Assembly: GCF_013155125.1 (NCBI RefSeq)
Contig: NZ_CP053564.1
Span: 3,231,501 to 3,295,500 of the forward strand
DNA length: 64,000 bases
Direction: 5' to 3'
Source: Pseudonocardia broussonetiae
Lineage (GTDB): Bacteria; Actinomycetota; Actinomycetes; Mycobacteriales; Pseudonocardiaceae
Made by a program: the position numbers and the translations under genes. The stretch's first letter is position 1. Each line of letters begins with the position of its first letter. Positions 50,976 to 58,854 of this stretch are shown one piece after another. The notes below the pieces were generated by a model that was given only the letters and a program-made list of their open reading frames with translations, had not been told where the DNA came from and made no database searches.

Positions 50976-52031
50976 ATGGCCGTCGACGAGGGCAGGCTGA
51001 TGGACCTGCTGGGCAAGTTCGTGGGGGACATGGGTGCGACGGCCGCCGCCGGGAACGTGGTCGTCGGGCATCGGCTCGGCCTCTACGCGGCCCTGGCTCA
51101 GGGTCCCGCCACGCCCGAGGAGTTCGCCGGGCGCACCGGGTGCCACCCGCGCTACCTCACCGAGTGGCTGCGCGGCCAGGCCGCCGGCGGCTACGTCGAG
51201 TACGACGCCGCCACCGGCGCGTTCTCGATGACCGAGGAGCAGGCCTTCGCCCTGACCGACCCGAACGGCCCGGTGTACCTGCCCGGGGCGTTCGTCCTGG
51301 CGCTGGCGATGCTCCGGTCGGAGCCGGCGATCACGCAGGCGTTCCGCACGGGCGAGGGCGTCGGCTGGCACGAGCACCACGAGGACCTTTTCATCGGCAC
51401 CGAGCTGTTCTTCCGGCCCGGCTACCTGGCGAACCTGACGACGAACTGGCTGCCCGCCCTGGACGGCGTGGTGGACAAGCTCATCGACGGGGCCGCCGTC
51501 GCCGACATCGGCTGCGGCCTCGGGGCGTCGACGGTGCTCCTCGCGCAGGCCTACCCGCGCGCGCGGCTGGTCGGCTCCGACTACCACGGCCCGTCGATCG
51601 AGCGGGCGCGCAAGGCCGCGGCCGAGGCCGGTGTGGCGTCGCGCGTGGGCTTCGAGGAGGCGTCCGCGCAGACGTTCACCGGCACCGGCTACGACCTCGT
51701 CACCTCCTTCGACTGCCTGCACGACATGGGCGACCCGCTCGGTGCCGCGCAGCACGTGCGCGGGGCGCTGGCCGACGACGGCACCTGGATGGTGGTCGAG
51801 CCCGCGGCGGCCGACCGGCCCGAGGACAACATGAACCCGGTGGGCCGGCTGTACTACTCGGCGTCGACGTTCCTGTGCGTCCCCAACGGGCTGTCGCAGC
51901 CCGGCGGCTACGCGCTCGGCGCGCAGGCCGGCGAGGCCGCGATCCGCCAGGTCGCCACCGACGCGGGCTTCACCCGGTTCCGGCGCGCGGCCGAGACCCC
52001 CTTCAACCACGTCTACGAGATACGGCCCTAG
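50976..52031 (+). CDS. SAM-dependent methyltransferase with dimerisation domain
   Basis: The 351-residue protein begins with a winged-helix-like region (GATAAAGNVVVGHRLGLYAA, TPEEFAGRTGCHPRYLTEWL) as in O-methyltransferases and Rv-type relatives. The catalytic domain has VADIGCGLGASTVLLAQAYP, LVGSDYHGPSIERARKAAAE and CLHDMGDPLGAAQHVRGALA. GGAGG precedes the ATG. The family often acts on small aromatic or polyketide substrates, but the substrate is unknown. Confidence 0.85.
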   Translation: MAVDEGRLMDLLGKFVGDMGATAAAGNVVVGHRLGLYAALAQGPATPEEFAGRTGCHPRYLTEWLRGQAAGGYVEYDAATGAFSMTEEQAFALTDPNGPVYLPGAFVLALAMLRSEPAITQAFRTGEGVGWHEHHEDLFIGTELFFRPGYLANLTTNWLPALDGVVDKLIDGAAVADIGCGLGASTVLLAQAYPRARLVGSDYHGPSIERARKAAAEAGVASRVGFEEASAQTFTGTGYDLVTSFDCLHDMGDPLGAAQHVRGALADDGTWMVVEPAAADRPEDNMNPVGRLYYSASTFLCVPNGLSQPGGYALGAQAGEAAIRQVATDAGFTRFRRAAETPFNHVYEIRP

Positions 52032-52070
52032 CGGGTTGCGTGATCGGCGCGGAGCGGCAGACTCGGTGGG

Positions 52071-53231
52071 GTGCCCGCCGCCGAGGACGTCGCCCGCGCC
52101 GCTCTCGTCGATGCGCTGAGGGCGTCGGGCCGCATCCGCAGCCCGGCCGTCGAGGACGCGTTCCGGTCGGTGCCGCGGCACCTGTTCCTGCCCGACGCCA
52201 CCGTCGAGACCGCCTACGCCGACGACGCGATCGCGGTGCAGCACGTCGAAGGGGTGGCGACCAGCTCGGCGTCGCAGCCGTCGATGGTGGCGATCATGCT
52301 GGAGCAGCTCGACCTGCGGCCGGGGATGCGCGTGCTCGAGATCGGCGCCGGCACGGGCTGGAACGCCGCGCTGATGGCGCGGATCGTCGGGCCGACCGGG
52401 TCGGTCACGACCGTCGACATCGACCCGCACCTCGTCGACTCCGCCGGCCGGCACCTCGCCGCGGCGGGCGTCACCGACGTGCGGCTGCGCAGCGGCGACG
52501 GGGTGCTGGGCGTCCCCGACGGCGCGCCCTACGACCGGATCGTGCTGACCGTCGGCAGCGACGACGTCTGGCCGGCCTGGGTGGAGCAGCTCGCGCCGGG
52601 CGGGCGGCTGCTGCTGCCGCTGGCCGTGCGCGGCACCCAGCTCTCGACCGCGCTGGACCTCGGCCCCGACGGCGTGCTGCGCAGCCACTCCGTGCGCAGC
52701 TGCGGGTTCATCCGGCTGCGGGGGATGGGCGCGGTCGACGAGGGGGCGGTCGAGGTGCCCGGGGTGGGGTCGCTGCTGGTGCCCTCCGACGGCCCGCGGG
52801 TGGACGCCGAGGCGGTGGCGGCGGTGCTGGCCGACCCCCGCGGAGCCTCCGGCCCGCCGGTCTCCCTGGGCCGCGCCGACCTGTGGGACGGGTTCGGGCT
52901 GTGGCTCGCGCTGACCGAGCCGGGTGCGGGGCGCCTGCTGCCGGCCGCCGAGCCGCCACCGGGTCTCGACTCGCCGGCACTGGTGCTGGTGGAGCCCGCG
53001 GGCGTGGCCGCCGTCGTGCCCGGGGCGGGGGCGCGGGTGCACGTGTTCGGGTCGGAGGGTGCCGAGGTGGGCCGGCGGCTGGGATCGGCGCTGCGGGCGT
53101 GGAGCGCGGCCGGCTCGCCGGGTGGACCGGACTGGAGGGTGGTGGTGGTGCCGGGGCTCGGCGATCCGCCGTCGGGTTCACGGGTCGTGCGGACGGCGCA
53201 CAACCACCTGCTGCTGGAGCTGGCGCGGTAG
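52071..53231 (+). CDS. Protein-L-isoaspartate O-methyltransferase-like protein
   Basis: The 386-residue protein has the PCMT start FRSVPRHLFLPDATVETAYA, the conserved DDAIAVQHVEGVATSSASQP, motif I MRVLEIGAGTGWNAALMARI, and VLTVGSDDVWPAWVEQLAPG. The last 170 residues extend beyond the standard 200-residue enzyme, as in many actinobacterial relatives. It could repair damaged protein or modify a peptide product; no precursor peptide is seen nearby. The GTG start has a weak -10-like CAGACT seven bases upstream. Confidence 0.83.
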   Translation: MPAAEDVARAALVDALRASGRIRSPAVEDAFRSVPRHLFLPDATVETAYADDAIAVQHVEGVATSSASQPSMVAIMLEQLDLRPGMRVLEIGAGTGWNAALMARIVGPTGSVTTVDIDPHLVDSAGRHLAAAGVTDVRLRSGDGVLGVPDGAPYDRIVLTVGSDDVWPAWVEQLAPGGRLLLPLAVRGTQLSTALDLGPDGVLRSHSVRSCGFIRLRGMGAVDEGAVEVPGVGSLLVPSDGPRVDAEAVAAVLADPRGASGPPVSLGRADLWDGFGLWLALTEPGAGRLLPAAEPPPGLDSPALVLVEPAGVAAVVPGAGARVHVFGSEGAEVGRRLGSALRAWSAAGSPGGPDWRVVVVPGLGDPPSGSRVVRTAHNHLLLELAR

Positions 53232-53250
53232 CCCTGCGCCCCACTCCCTG

Positions 53251-53305
53251 TTGCAGCAAGGCCACCTTGATGACGTAAAGCGTCCACAAGGTGGCCTTGC
53301 TGCAA
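53251..53305. repeat. Long hairpin repeat, copy 2 of 4
   Basis: The 18-nt arms TTGCAGCAAGGCCACCTT and AAGGTGGCCTTGCTGCAA are perfectly complementary around a 19-nt loop. It starts 20 nt after the PCMT-like stop. Confidence 0.93.
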
Positions 53306-53444
53306 GTTCGGGCGGGGAGGGCTGCCGACGTCGAGTGCGTTCCGCGGGACGCAGTCGCCACGGAGCAGGTCGCGTTCCGCGGAACGCGAACCGACCGCGA
53401 ACCGCACAGCACCGTCGCGGTGAGGACCGTGAGGTGCGGTGCGT

Positions 53445-53527
53445 GGTGATCGCCGCGGTGGTGGTCGTCGCCGGACGCACACCACGGCTGCTCGGACCCC
53501 CGTCAGGTGCGGTCGACGGTGATCACC
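53445..53527. repeat. Diverged copy of the 68-bp repeat family
   Basis: The segment starts GGTGATCGCC and ends GGTGCGGTCGACGGTGATCA followed by CC, the same end pattern as the repeats at 3941-4775. The GGTGCGG motif occurs twice, at 53433 and 53506, 73 nt apart, close to the 72-nt period of the dimers. The inner sequence is diverged. Confidence 0.6.
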
Positions 53528-53670
53528 GGGCCGGTGCTCGGCAGCCGTCATGCGGGAGGGATGCGCCGACCGCCGATCCGTGCGTTCTGCGGAACGCTGC
53601 CGACGCGGAGTGGATCGCGTTTCGCGGAACGCAGGCCGGGAGGTCGGCGGGAAGCGCAGCCCTGACCCCG

Positions 53671-53725
53671 GTGCAGCAGAGCCACCTTCATGACGGGAAG
53701 CGTCCCCAAGGTGGCCTTGCTGCAA
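53671..53725. repeat. Long hairpin repeat, copy 3 of 4
   Basis: The left arm GTGCAGCAGAGCCACCTT and right arm AAGGTGGCCTTGCTGCAA pair with a few changes on the left arm. The loop is again 19 nt. Confidence 0.9.
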
Positions 53726-53756
53726 GTCCTGGCGGGGCGGACTGCCGACGTCGAGT

Positions 53757-53806
53757 GCGTTCCGCGGAACGCTGCCGTCGCGCGCAGGTCGCGTTCCGCG
53801 GAACGC
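53757..53806. repeat. Pair of perfect 16-bp palindromes
   Basis: GCGTTCCGCGGAACGC occurs at 53757-53772 and 53791-53806, the centres 34 bp apart. Other copies in the array are at 53337 (imperfect), 53372-53387, 53582 and 53617 (one change each), and 53928-53943 (perfect). Confidence 0.9.
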
Positions 53807-53956
53807 GGATCGACCGCGAACCGCACAACACCCGTCGCGGTGAGGACCGTGAGGTGCGGCTGGCGGCATCACCGGGCCGCTCCTCGGCAGCTGTCACCCC
53901 GGAGGGATGCGCCGACCGCCGATCCGTGCGTTCCGCGGAACGCGACCCGTCCCCCG

Positions 53957-54011
53957 TTGCAGCAAGGCCACCTTCATGCCATGAAGCGTCCACAAGGTGG
54001 CCTTGCTGCAA
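53957..54011. repeat. Long hairpin repeat, copy 4 of 4
   Basis: The 18-nt arms are identical to copy 2 and perfectly complementary, with a 19-nt loop. It directly precedes the G-rich tract. Confidence 0.93.
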
Positions 54012-54017
54012 AGTTCT

Positions 54018-54134
54018 GGCGGGGCGGGGCGGGGCGGGGCGGGGCGGGGCGGGGGCGGGGCGGGGGCAGGGTGGGGAGGGACTGGCGGGGAGGGCGGGGG
54101 GCGGGGGCGGGAGGGGCGGGAGGGGTGGCGGGCG
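54018..54134 (+). repeat. G-rich tract with GGGGC tandem units
   Basis: About seven GGGGC units are followed by many runs of three to six G on the plus strand, ending at the stop of the minus-strand reductase gene. It could form G-quadruplexes on this strand. Confidence 0.85.
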
Positions 54135-54566
54135 TCAGGCTCGCGGCTCCAGCACCACCAGCGGGATCTCGCGCTCCGTCCGCTGCTGGTAGCCCGCGTA
54201 GTTGCGGTACTTCCCCGCGATCTGCGGCCACATCCGCGCCCGCTCCTCCGGCGAGGCGACGCGGGCGGTCATCGGGGTGCGGGGGCCGCCCTTGACCGAG
54301 ACCTCCACCTCCGGCCGGGCGCGCAGGTTGTGGAACCAGGCGGGGTGGCGGTCGTCGCCGCCGCGCGAGGCCACGACCACCGGGTGGCCGTCCTCGTGCA
54401 GCGGCACGGTGAGCATCACCGAGCGGGGCTCGCCGGACTTGCGGCCCACGGTCGTCAGCTCGACCACGTCCATGCCCATGGCGTCGTAGCCCACCCGGCC
54501 GCCGGTGACCTTCACCAGCAGGCGGTGCGCGGTGTTCATGGCTTTGAGCACGAAGTCGGCGGGCAT
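54135..54566 (-). CDS. Deazaflavin (F420)-dependent nitroreductase-family protein
   Basis: The 143-residue split-barrel protein belongs to the Ddn/DUF385 group: VGRKSGEPRSVMLTVPLHED, GHPVVVASRGGDDRHPAWFH, NLRARPEVEVSVKG and the C-terminal YAGYQQRTEREIPLVVLEP. These proteins use reduced F420 to reduce quinones or nitro compounds in mycobacteria and relatives. The ATG at 54566 follows the acyl-CoA dehydrogenase gene by 12 nt on the same strand, so the two may be one operon. Cofactor use is inferred from the family. Confidence 0.88.
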   Translation of the reverse strand: MPADFVLKAMNTAHRLLVKVTGGRVGYDAMGMDVVELTTVGRKSGEPRSVMLTVPLHEDGHPVVVASRGGDDRHPAWFHNLRARPEVEVSVKGGPRTPMTARVASPEERARMWPQIAGKYRNYAGYQQRTEREIPLVVLEPRA

Positions 54567-54578
54567 TCCCCGATGTTG

Positions 54579-55874
54579 TCAGAGCGCGGCGACCTCGTGC
54601 TCGAGCCGGGCGGCGACGTGGCGCCGGGCCGCCTCGGTGCGGGTGGGGAGGTGGCCCGAGCCGAACAGCGGCTCTCCGGGGGCGACGTCGCGCAGCACCT
54701 GGCGCGCGAGGGTCTGGCGGTGCACCTCGGTGGGGCCGTCGGCGGTGGCCATCACCTGCGCGTCGACCATCATCGCCGAGAACGGCATCTCGTTGGAGAT
54801 CCCCAGCGCCCCGTGCAGGTGCATCGCCCGCTGCACGACGTCGTGGTAGACCCGCGGCATCGCGACCTTCACCGCCGCGATGTCCTTGCGCACGGCCCGG
54901 TAGTCCTGGTGCCGGTCGATCAGCCACGCCGTGCGCAGCAGGAGCAGCCGGAACTGCTCGATGTCGATCCAGCTCTCGGCGATCTTGTCCTGCGTCGACT
55001 GCATGTCGGCGAGGCGCCCGTGCCGGGTGGTGCGCGAGACCGCGCGCTCGGTCATGAGGTCGAAGGCGCGCCGCATCTGCGCGATGGTCCGCATGCCGTG
55101 GTGGATCCGCCCGCCGCCCAGGCGGGTCTGCGCGATCGCGAACGCCTCACCGGGCTCGCCGAGCAGGTTCTCCGCCGGCACCCGCACGCCGGTGAAGCGC
55201 AGGTAGCCGTGGCTGGAGTGCTCGGGGGACTCGGTGCCGATCCCGGCGTCGCGGACGTTCACCAGCCCCGGGGCGCCGGCCGGCACGATGAACATCGACA
55301 TGCTGCGGTGCGGCCCGGCCTCGGGGTTCGTCACGACCATGACCAGCAGGAACGCGGCGTGCCGGGCGTTGGAGGAGAACCACTTCTCGCCGTCGATCAC
55401 CCACTCGTCGCCCTCGCGGACCGCGCGGGTCGTGAACAGCGTCGGGTCGGCCCCGGCGTGCGGCTCGGTCATCGAGTAGCACGACGAGATCTCGCCGTCG
55501 AGCAGCGGCTGCAGGTAGCGCGCCTTCTGCTCCTCGGTGCCGTAGCGGGCGAGGATCTCGGCGTTGCCCGAGTCGGGCGCCTGGCACCCGAACACCGACG
55601 GCGCCCAGCGCGAGCGCCCGAGCAGCTCGTTGAGCAGGGCCAGGCGCACCTGCCCGTAGCCCTGGCCGCCGAGCTCGGGACGCAGGTGGCACGCCCACAG
55701 CCCGCGCTCGCGCACCTGGTCCTGCAGCGGGCGGACCAGCCGCCGCGCCCGCTCGTCGGTCTTGTCGTAGGGGTCGCCGAGGACGAGGTCGAGCGGCTCG
55801 ACCTCGTCGCGCACGAACGCGTCGACCCAGTCCAGGTCGCGCTGGTAGCCGGGCTCGGTCTCGAAGTCCCACAT
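54579..55874 (-). CDS. Acyl-CoA dehydrogenase
   Basis: The 431-residue flavoprotein has the ACAD order: CYSMTEPHAGADPTLFTTRA, EGDEWVIDGEKWFSSNARHA, the FAD segment RIHHGMRTIAQMRRAFDLMT, and the C-terminal LHGALGISNEMPFSAMMVDA. It oxidises an acyl-CoA to the enoyl-CoA with FAD. The start ATG at 55874 gives MWDFETEPGYQRDLDWV. It lies 10 nt downstream of a PucR-type regulator gene on the same strand. Sequence fits the ACAD10/11 or FadE-like group; the acyl chain is unknown. Confidence 0.92.
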   Translation of the reverse strand: MWDFETEPGYQRDLDWVDAFVRDEVEPLDLVLGDPYDKTDERARRLVRPLQDQVRERGLWACHLRPELGGQGYGQVRLALLNELLGRSRWAPSVFGCQAPDSGNAEILARYGTEEQKARYLQPLLDGEISSCYSMTEPHAGADPTLFTTRAVREGDEWVIDGEKWFSSNARHAAFLLVMVVTNPEAGPHRSMSMFIVPAGAPGLVNVRDAGIGTESPEHSSHGYLRFTGVRVPAENLLGEPGEAFAIAQTRLGGGRIHHGMRTIAQMRRAFDLMTERAVSRTTRHGRLADMQSTQDKIAESWIDIEQFRLLLLRTAWLIDRHQDYRAVRKDIAAVKVAMPRVYHDVVQRAMHLHGALGISNEMPFSAMMVDAQVMATADGPTEVHRQTLARQVLRDVAPGEPLFGSGHLPTRTEAARRHVAARLEHEVAAL

Positions 55875-55884
55875 CGTCGCGACG

Positions 55885-57558
55885 CTAGGAGCGGGCGCCG
55901 CGGGCGGCAACCGCGTCGGCCGCGGCGGTTGTGGAGGTCTCCAGGCCGGCTCCGAGCCCCTCGACCTGGAACGCGAGCTGCGCGGCGAGCAGGGTGTCGA
56001 AGCGGCGGACGTCCATGCCCGTGACGTGCTCGATACGCCCGAGCCGGTACCGCACGGTGTTCTCGTGGACGCCCAGCGCCTTCGCCGTCGCGCGGACCTG
56101 CGCGCCGCAGTCGAGGTAGCGCCGCAGCGTCTCGACGAGGTCGCCGCCACCCGTCTCGTCGCTCCGCCGCAGCGGCCCGAGGCACTGCTCGGCGAAGCGC
56201 AGGGCGACGTCCGCCCGGTCGCCGTTGACGACCAGCCGCAGCGTCGACAGCTCGGTGACCGCGACGACGTCGGCGCGCCCGCCCAGCGCGTCGACGATCC
56301 GGTCGACCTCCCGGGTCTCGGCGAGCGCGGGCGGGAGGTCGGGCAGGTCGTGGCAGACGCCCGACACCACCGCCCGCCGGACGCCTGTGTGCCGGGCCAC
56401 CGCGTCCAGGCCGGTCCGCAGGGCCGCGTGCACCCGCCGCAGCGCCGACGGGTCGGCGTCGGCGGGCAGCGCGACGAGCAGGACGACGTCGTCGGGCCCG
56501 GCGTGGGCGGGCGGCGGCCCGTCGAGGACGGGCGCGAGCGCGTCGGCGACGGCGTCGCGGCACGCGGCGGGGGAGCGGTGCGGTGCCACCGGCAGGCGGA
56601 CGACGAGCTGCGGGCGCGTCAGGTCCAGGCCGACGTGCGCGGCGAGGCGGCGCAGGTCGTCCAGAGACCGGGGACTGCCCCCGCGGGAGCCGAGCAGCAG
56701 GTCGGCCAGCACGTCGTCGCGGGCGAGCGCGGCAGCCCGCAGCCGCCGGGTCTCGCCCAGGACCTGCAGCGACAGCAGCGTCGCGGCGTGCTCGGCGAGC
56801 GGGGTCTCGGCGGGGGCCAGCGGGCGCCCCATCTCGATCAGGTCGAGGTAGCCCGCGGTCGCGCCCTCGGCGACGAGCACCGCGACGAGGTGGCGGCGGG
56901 TGAGCCCGGACAGCGGACGGGGCAGCAGCACCGTCGACGGCCGGTCGGGGCCGAGCGCGTCGAGCTCCCCGGCCGCGGCGGCGGGCAGTGCGGCCGGCAG
57001 GGCGGGCGGCTCGACCAGGTGCAGCACGGGCGGCGCCGCCCAGGTGCGGACGCGCAGGTCGGGGCCGAGCAGGGCGACGGGCCGGCCGAGCAGCTCGGCC
57101 AGCAGCGCGACGACGTCGTCGGGCTCGGCGCCGCCGAGCACCGCGCGGGAGAGCCGGGCCGGGAGCGAGCGCAGGGGATCGGGGAGGGACGGCCGCGCGC
57201 ACCGCCCGAGCGCCGCCTCCGCCAGCGCGACGGCGCCCGCCAGGTCCGGCCCGTCGACGGGGCCGGGCACCAGCTCCAGCACCCCGCGCACCTCGCCGCC
57301 GACCCGCAGCGCCACGGCCAGCGCACCCGCGTCCCGCACGGTGACGCGGTCGCGCAGGGCGGCGCGGGCGGCGGGGGAGACGTCGCCGTCACCGGCGGAC
57401 GCGCCCCCGTCCTCGCCGAGGAGCACGGCGCAGCGGGCCAGGCGCAGGCGGTCGCGCACGGCCCCGACCAGGAACGACAGCACCGGGTCCGCCCCCGGCG
57501 TCGGGGCTGCGGGCGCGACCGGGTCGACCGCCGTCGGGCTCGGCATGCGTCCGGTCAC
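55885..57558 (-). CDS. PucR-type transcriptional regulator
   Basis: The 557-residue protein has an N-terminal GAF-like region and a C-terminal PucR helix-turn-helix (LVETLRRYLDCGAQVRATAK, ALGVHENTVRYRLGRIEHVT). The middle contains a GGDEF-related CdaR-like segment (LAAHVGLDLTRPQLVVRLPV). It is upstream of, and likely co-transcribed with, the acyl-CoA dehydrogenase, and is divergent from a luciferase-like oxygenase, so it probably senses a pathway intermediate. The ATG at 57558 has no strong ribosome site. Confidence 0.88.
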   Translation of the reverse strand: MTGRMPSPTAVDPVAPAAPTPGADPVLSFLVGAVRDRLRLARCAVLLGEDGGASAGDGDVSPAARAALRDRVTVRDAGALAVALRVGGEVRGVLELVPGPVDGPDLAGAVALAEAALGRCARPSLPDPLRSLPARLSRAVLGGAEPDDVVALLAELLGRPVALLGPDLRVRTWAAPPVLHLVEPPALPAALPAAAAGELDALGPDRPSTVLLPRPLSGLTRRHLVAVLVAEGATAGYLDLIEMGRPLAPAETPLAEHAATLLSLQVLGETRRLRAAALARDDVLADLLLGSRGGSPRSLDDLRRLAAHVGLDLTRPQLVVRLPVAPHRSPAACRDAVADALAPVLDGPPPAHAGPDDVVLLVALPADADPSALRRVHAALRTGLDAVARHTGVRRAVVSGVCHDLPDLPPALAETREVDRIVDALGGRADVVAVTELSTLRLVVNGDRADVALRFAEQCLGPLRRSDETGGGDLVETLRRYLDCGAQVRATAKALGVHENTVRYRLGRIEHVTGMDVRRFDTLLAAQLAFQVEGLGAGLETSTTAAADAVAARGARS

Positions 57559-57607
57559 CTCCGTCGGTGTGCTTGCCCCGTGTGAGCAACCGCACTACCG
57601 TGACAGC

Positions 57608-57623
57608 CCTAACGATCGTTAGG
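57608..57623. promoter_or_regulatory. Perfect 16-bp palindrome, likely TetR operator
   Basis: CCTAACGATCGTTAGG is its own reverse complement. It lies between the divergent PucR-type and luciferase-like genes. Its AT-rich centre stands out in this GC-rich region, and a TetR gene is located next to the oxygenase. Confidence 0.75.
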
Positions 57624-57662
57624 CAAGCCCCTGGGCTCGATCTGTCGGGAAAGGACACCCCC

Positions 57663-58754
57663 ATGGACGTCGGTGTACTGCTGGTCTTCCAGAACTGGCA
57701 CGAGAACCTCAGTGACGGCGAAATGTTCCGCCAGGAGGCCGAGCTGGGCGTGCTGGCCGAGGAGTACGGCTTCGACTCGGTCTGGGCCGCCGAGCACCAC
57801 TTCGACGACTACTCGATGTGCCCGGACAACCTGCAGCTGATGAGCTACCTCGCGGCGCGGACCAGCCGGATCAAGCTCGGCACGGGCGCGGTGATCCTGC
57901 CGTGGAACGACCCGCTGCGGGTCGTCGAGAAGGTCACGATGCTCGACATCCTGTCCAACGGGCGCACCCTGTTCGGCATGGGCCGCGGCCTCGCGAAGAT
58001 GGAGTACGAGGGCTTCGGCGTCGACATGAACACCTCGCGCGGCCGGTTCGACGAGGCCGCCGAGCTGATCATCCGCGGGCTGGAGAACGGCTACGTCGAG
58101 AACGACGGCCCGATCTACGTGCAGCCGCGGGTCGACGTCCGCCCCGGCCCGGAGGCCGGCACGCAGTGGGCCGACCGGATCTACGGCGTCGCGATGTCGC
58201 CGGACTCGGTGCCCGCCGTCGCCAAGCTCGGCGCCCGGATGATGACGTTCATGCAGTACCCGGCGGAGATGCACGTGCCGGCCATCGAGCGCTACCGCGA
58301 GGTCTACCGCGAGACCCACCACCGCGAGCCGGGCCCGGTCCTCACCCAGGATTTCATCTACTGCCACGAGGACGCCGAGGTCGCCGAGCAGACCGCCCGC
58401 GAGCACCTGAGCCGCTACTTCCTCTCCGTCATCAAGCACTACGACTTCGCGGGGAAGCACTGGCGCGAGACCAAGGGCTACGAGGCCTACCAGTCCGGCG
58501 CCGACATGATCCGCGAGGCGGGCATGGAGGCGGCCGGCGCGGGCTACGCCGACACCCAGATCTGGGGCACGCCCGAGCAGATCGTGGAGAAGTACCGCCA
58601 CCGCGTGGAGCTGTTCGGCGACCACCAGCCCAACGTCGCGCCCTCGTTCGCCGGGCTGCCGTTCGACAAGGTGCGCGCGAGCCTCAAGCTGTTCGCCGAG
58701 AAGGTCGTGCCCGAGCTGCACAAGATGGGCGTCAAGACCGCCGTACCGGCCTGA
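57663..58754 (+). CDS. Luciferase-like (LLM) flavin-dependent monooxygenase
   Basis: The 363-residue TIM-barrel enzyme has VGVLLVFQNWHENLSDGEMF, GFDSVWAAEHHFDDYSMCPD, LGTGAVILPWNDPLRVVEKV and GRTLFGMGRGLAKMEYEGFG. The family uses reduced flavin or F420. The ATG at 57663 has an AAAGGA site; longer upstream sequence is promoter DNA containing the palindrome. It is probably repressed by the TetR gene downstream. The substrate is unknown. Confidence 0.9.
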   Translation: MDVGVLLVFQNWHENLSDGEMFRQEAELGVLAEEYGFDSVWAAEHHFDDYSMCPDNLQLMSYLAARTSRIKLGTGAVILPWNDPLRVVEKVTMLDILSNGRTLFGMGRGLAKMEYEGFGVDMNTSRGRFDEAAELIIRGLENGYVENDGPIYVQPRVDVRPGPEAGTQWADRIYGVAMSPDSVPAVAKLGARMMTFMQYPAEMHVPAIERYREVYRETHHREPGPVLTQDFIYCHEDAEVAEQTAREHLSRYFLSVIKHYDFAGKHWRETKGYEAYQSGADMIREAGMEAAGAGYADTQIWGTPEQIVEKYRHRVELFGDHQPNVAPSFAGLPFDKVRASLKLFAEKVVPELHKMGVKTAVPA

Positions 58755-58763
58755 CGGTCGCGG

Positions 58764-58820
58764 GGCGGGCGGTGACCGCCGCCCGTCCCGGGGTGGGATC
58801 CTGGTGCGCCCCGGCGCACC
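58764..58820. terminator. Inverted repeats between the monooxygenase and tetR
   Basis: GGGCGGGCGG pairs with CCGCCGCCCGTCC at about 58764-58793. A second perfect inverted repeat, GGTGCGCC and GGCGCACC, is at 58803-58820. The first could be a terminator; the second lies 35 nt before tetR and might be a regulatory site. Confidence 0.55.
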
Positions 58821-58854
58821 GGGTCCCGCGCCACCACGACCGGAAGGACCGGGG

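Larger units (their letters stand above)
53232..54013. repeat. Gene-free composite repeat array
   Basis: Two long tandem units start at 53251 and 53671, and a third hairpin at 53957 begins a partial unit. Each unit has a 55-nt hairpin, then a GGCGGG-type spacer, then a CTGCCGACGTCGAGTGCGTT-like sequence, two GCGTTCCGCGGAACGC palindromes, AACCGCACA, the GTGAGGACCGTGAGGTGCGG segment, and GATGCGCCGACCGCCGATCC with a further palindrome. Unit 1 carries about 73 extra bases at 53439-53511 compared with unit 2. No convincing protein is encoded. Confidence 0.85.

Noticed and set aside
49006..53231. Secondary-metabolite gene cluster led by a SARP regulator
   Set aside because: Only two methyltransferases follow; there is no synthase, precursor peptide or transporter next to them.
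53232..54134. Insertion sequence or phage attachment region
   Set aside because: No transposase, integrase or target duplication is visible; the region is explained by hairpins, palindromes and a G-rich tract.
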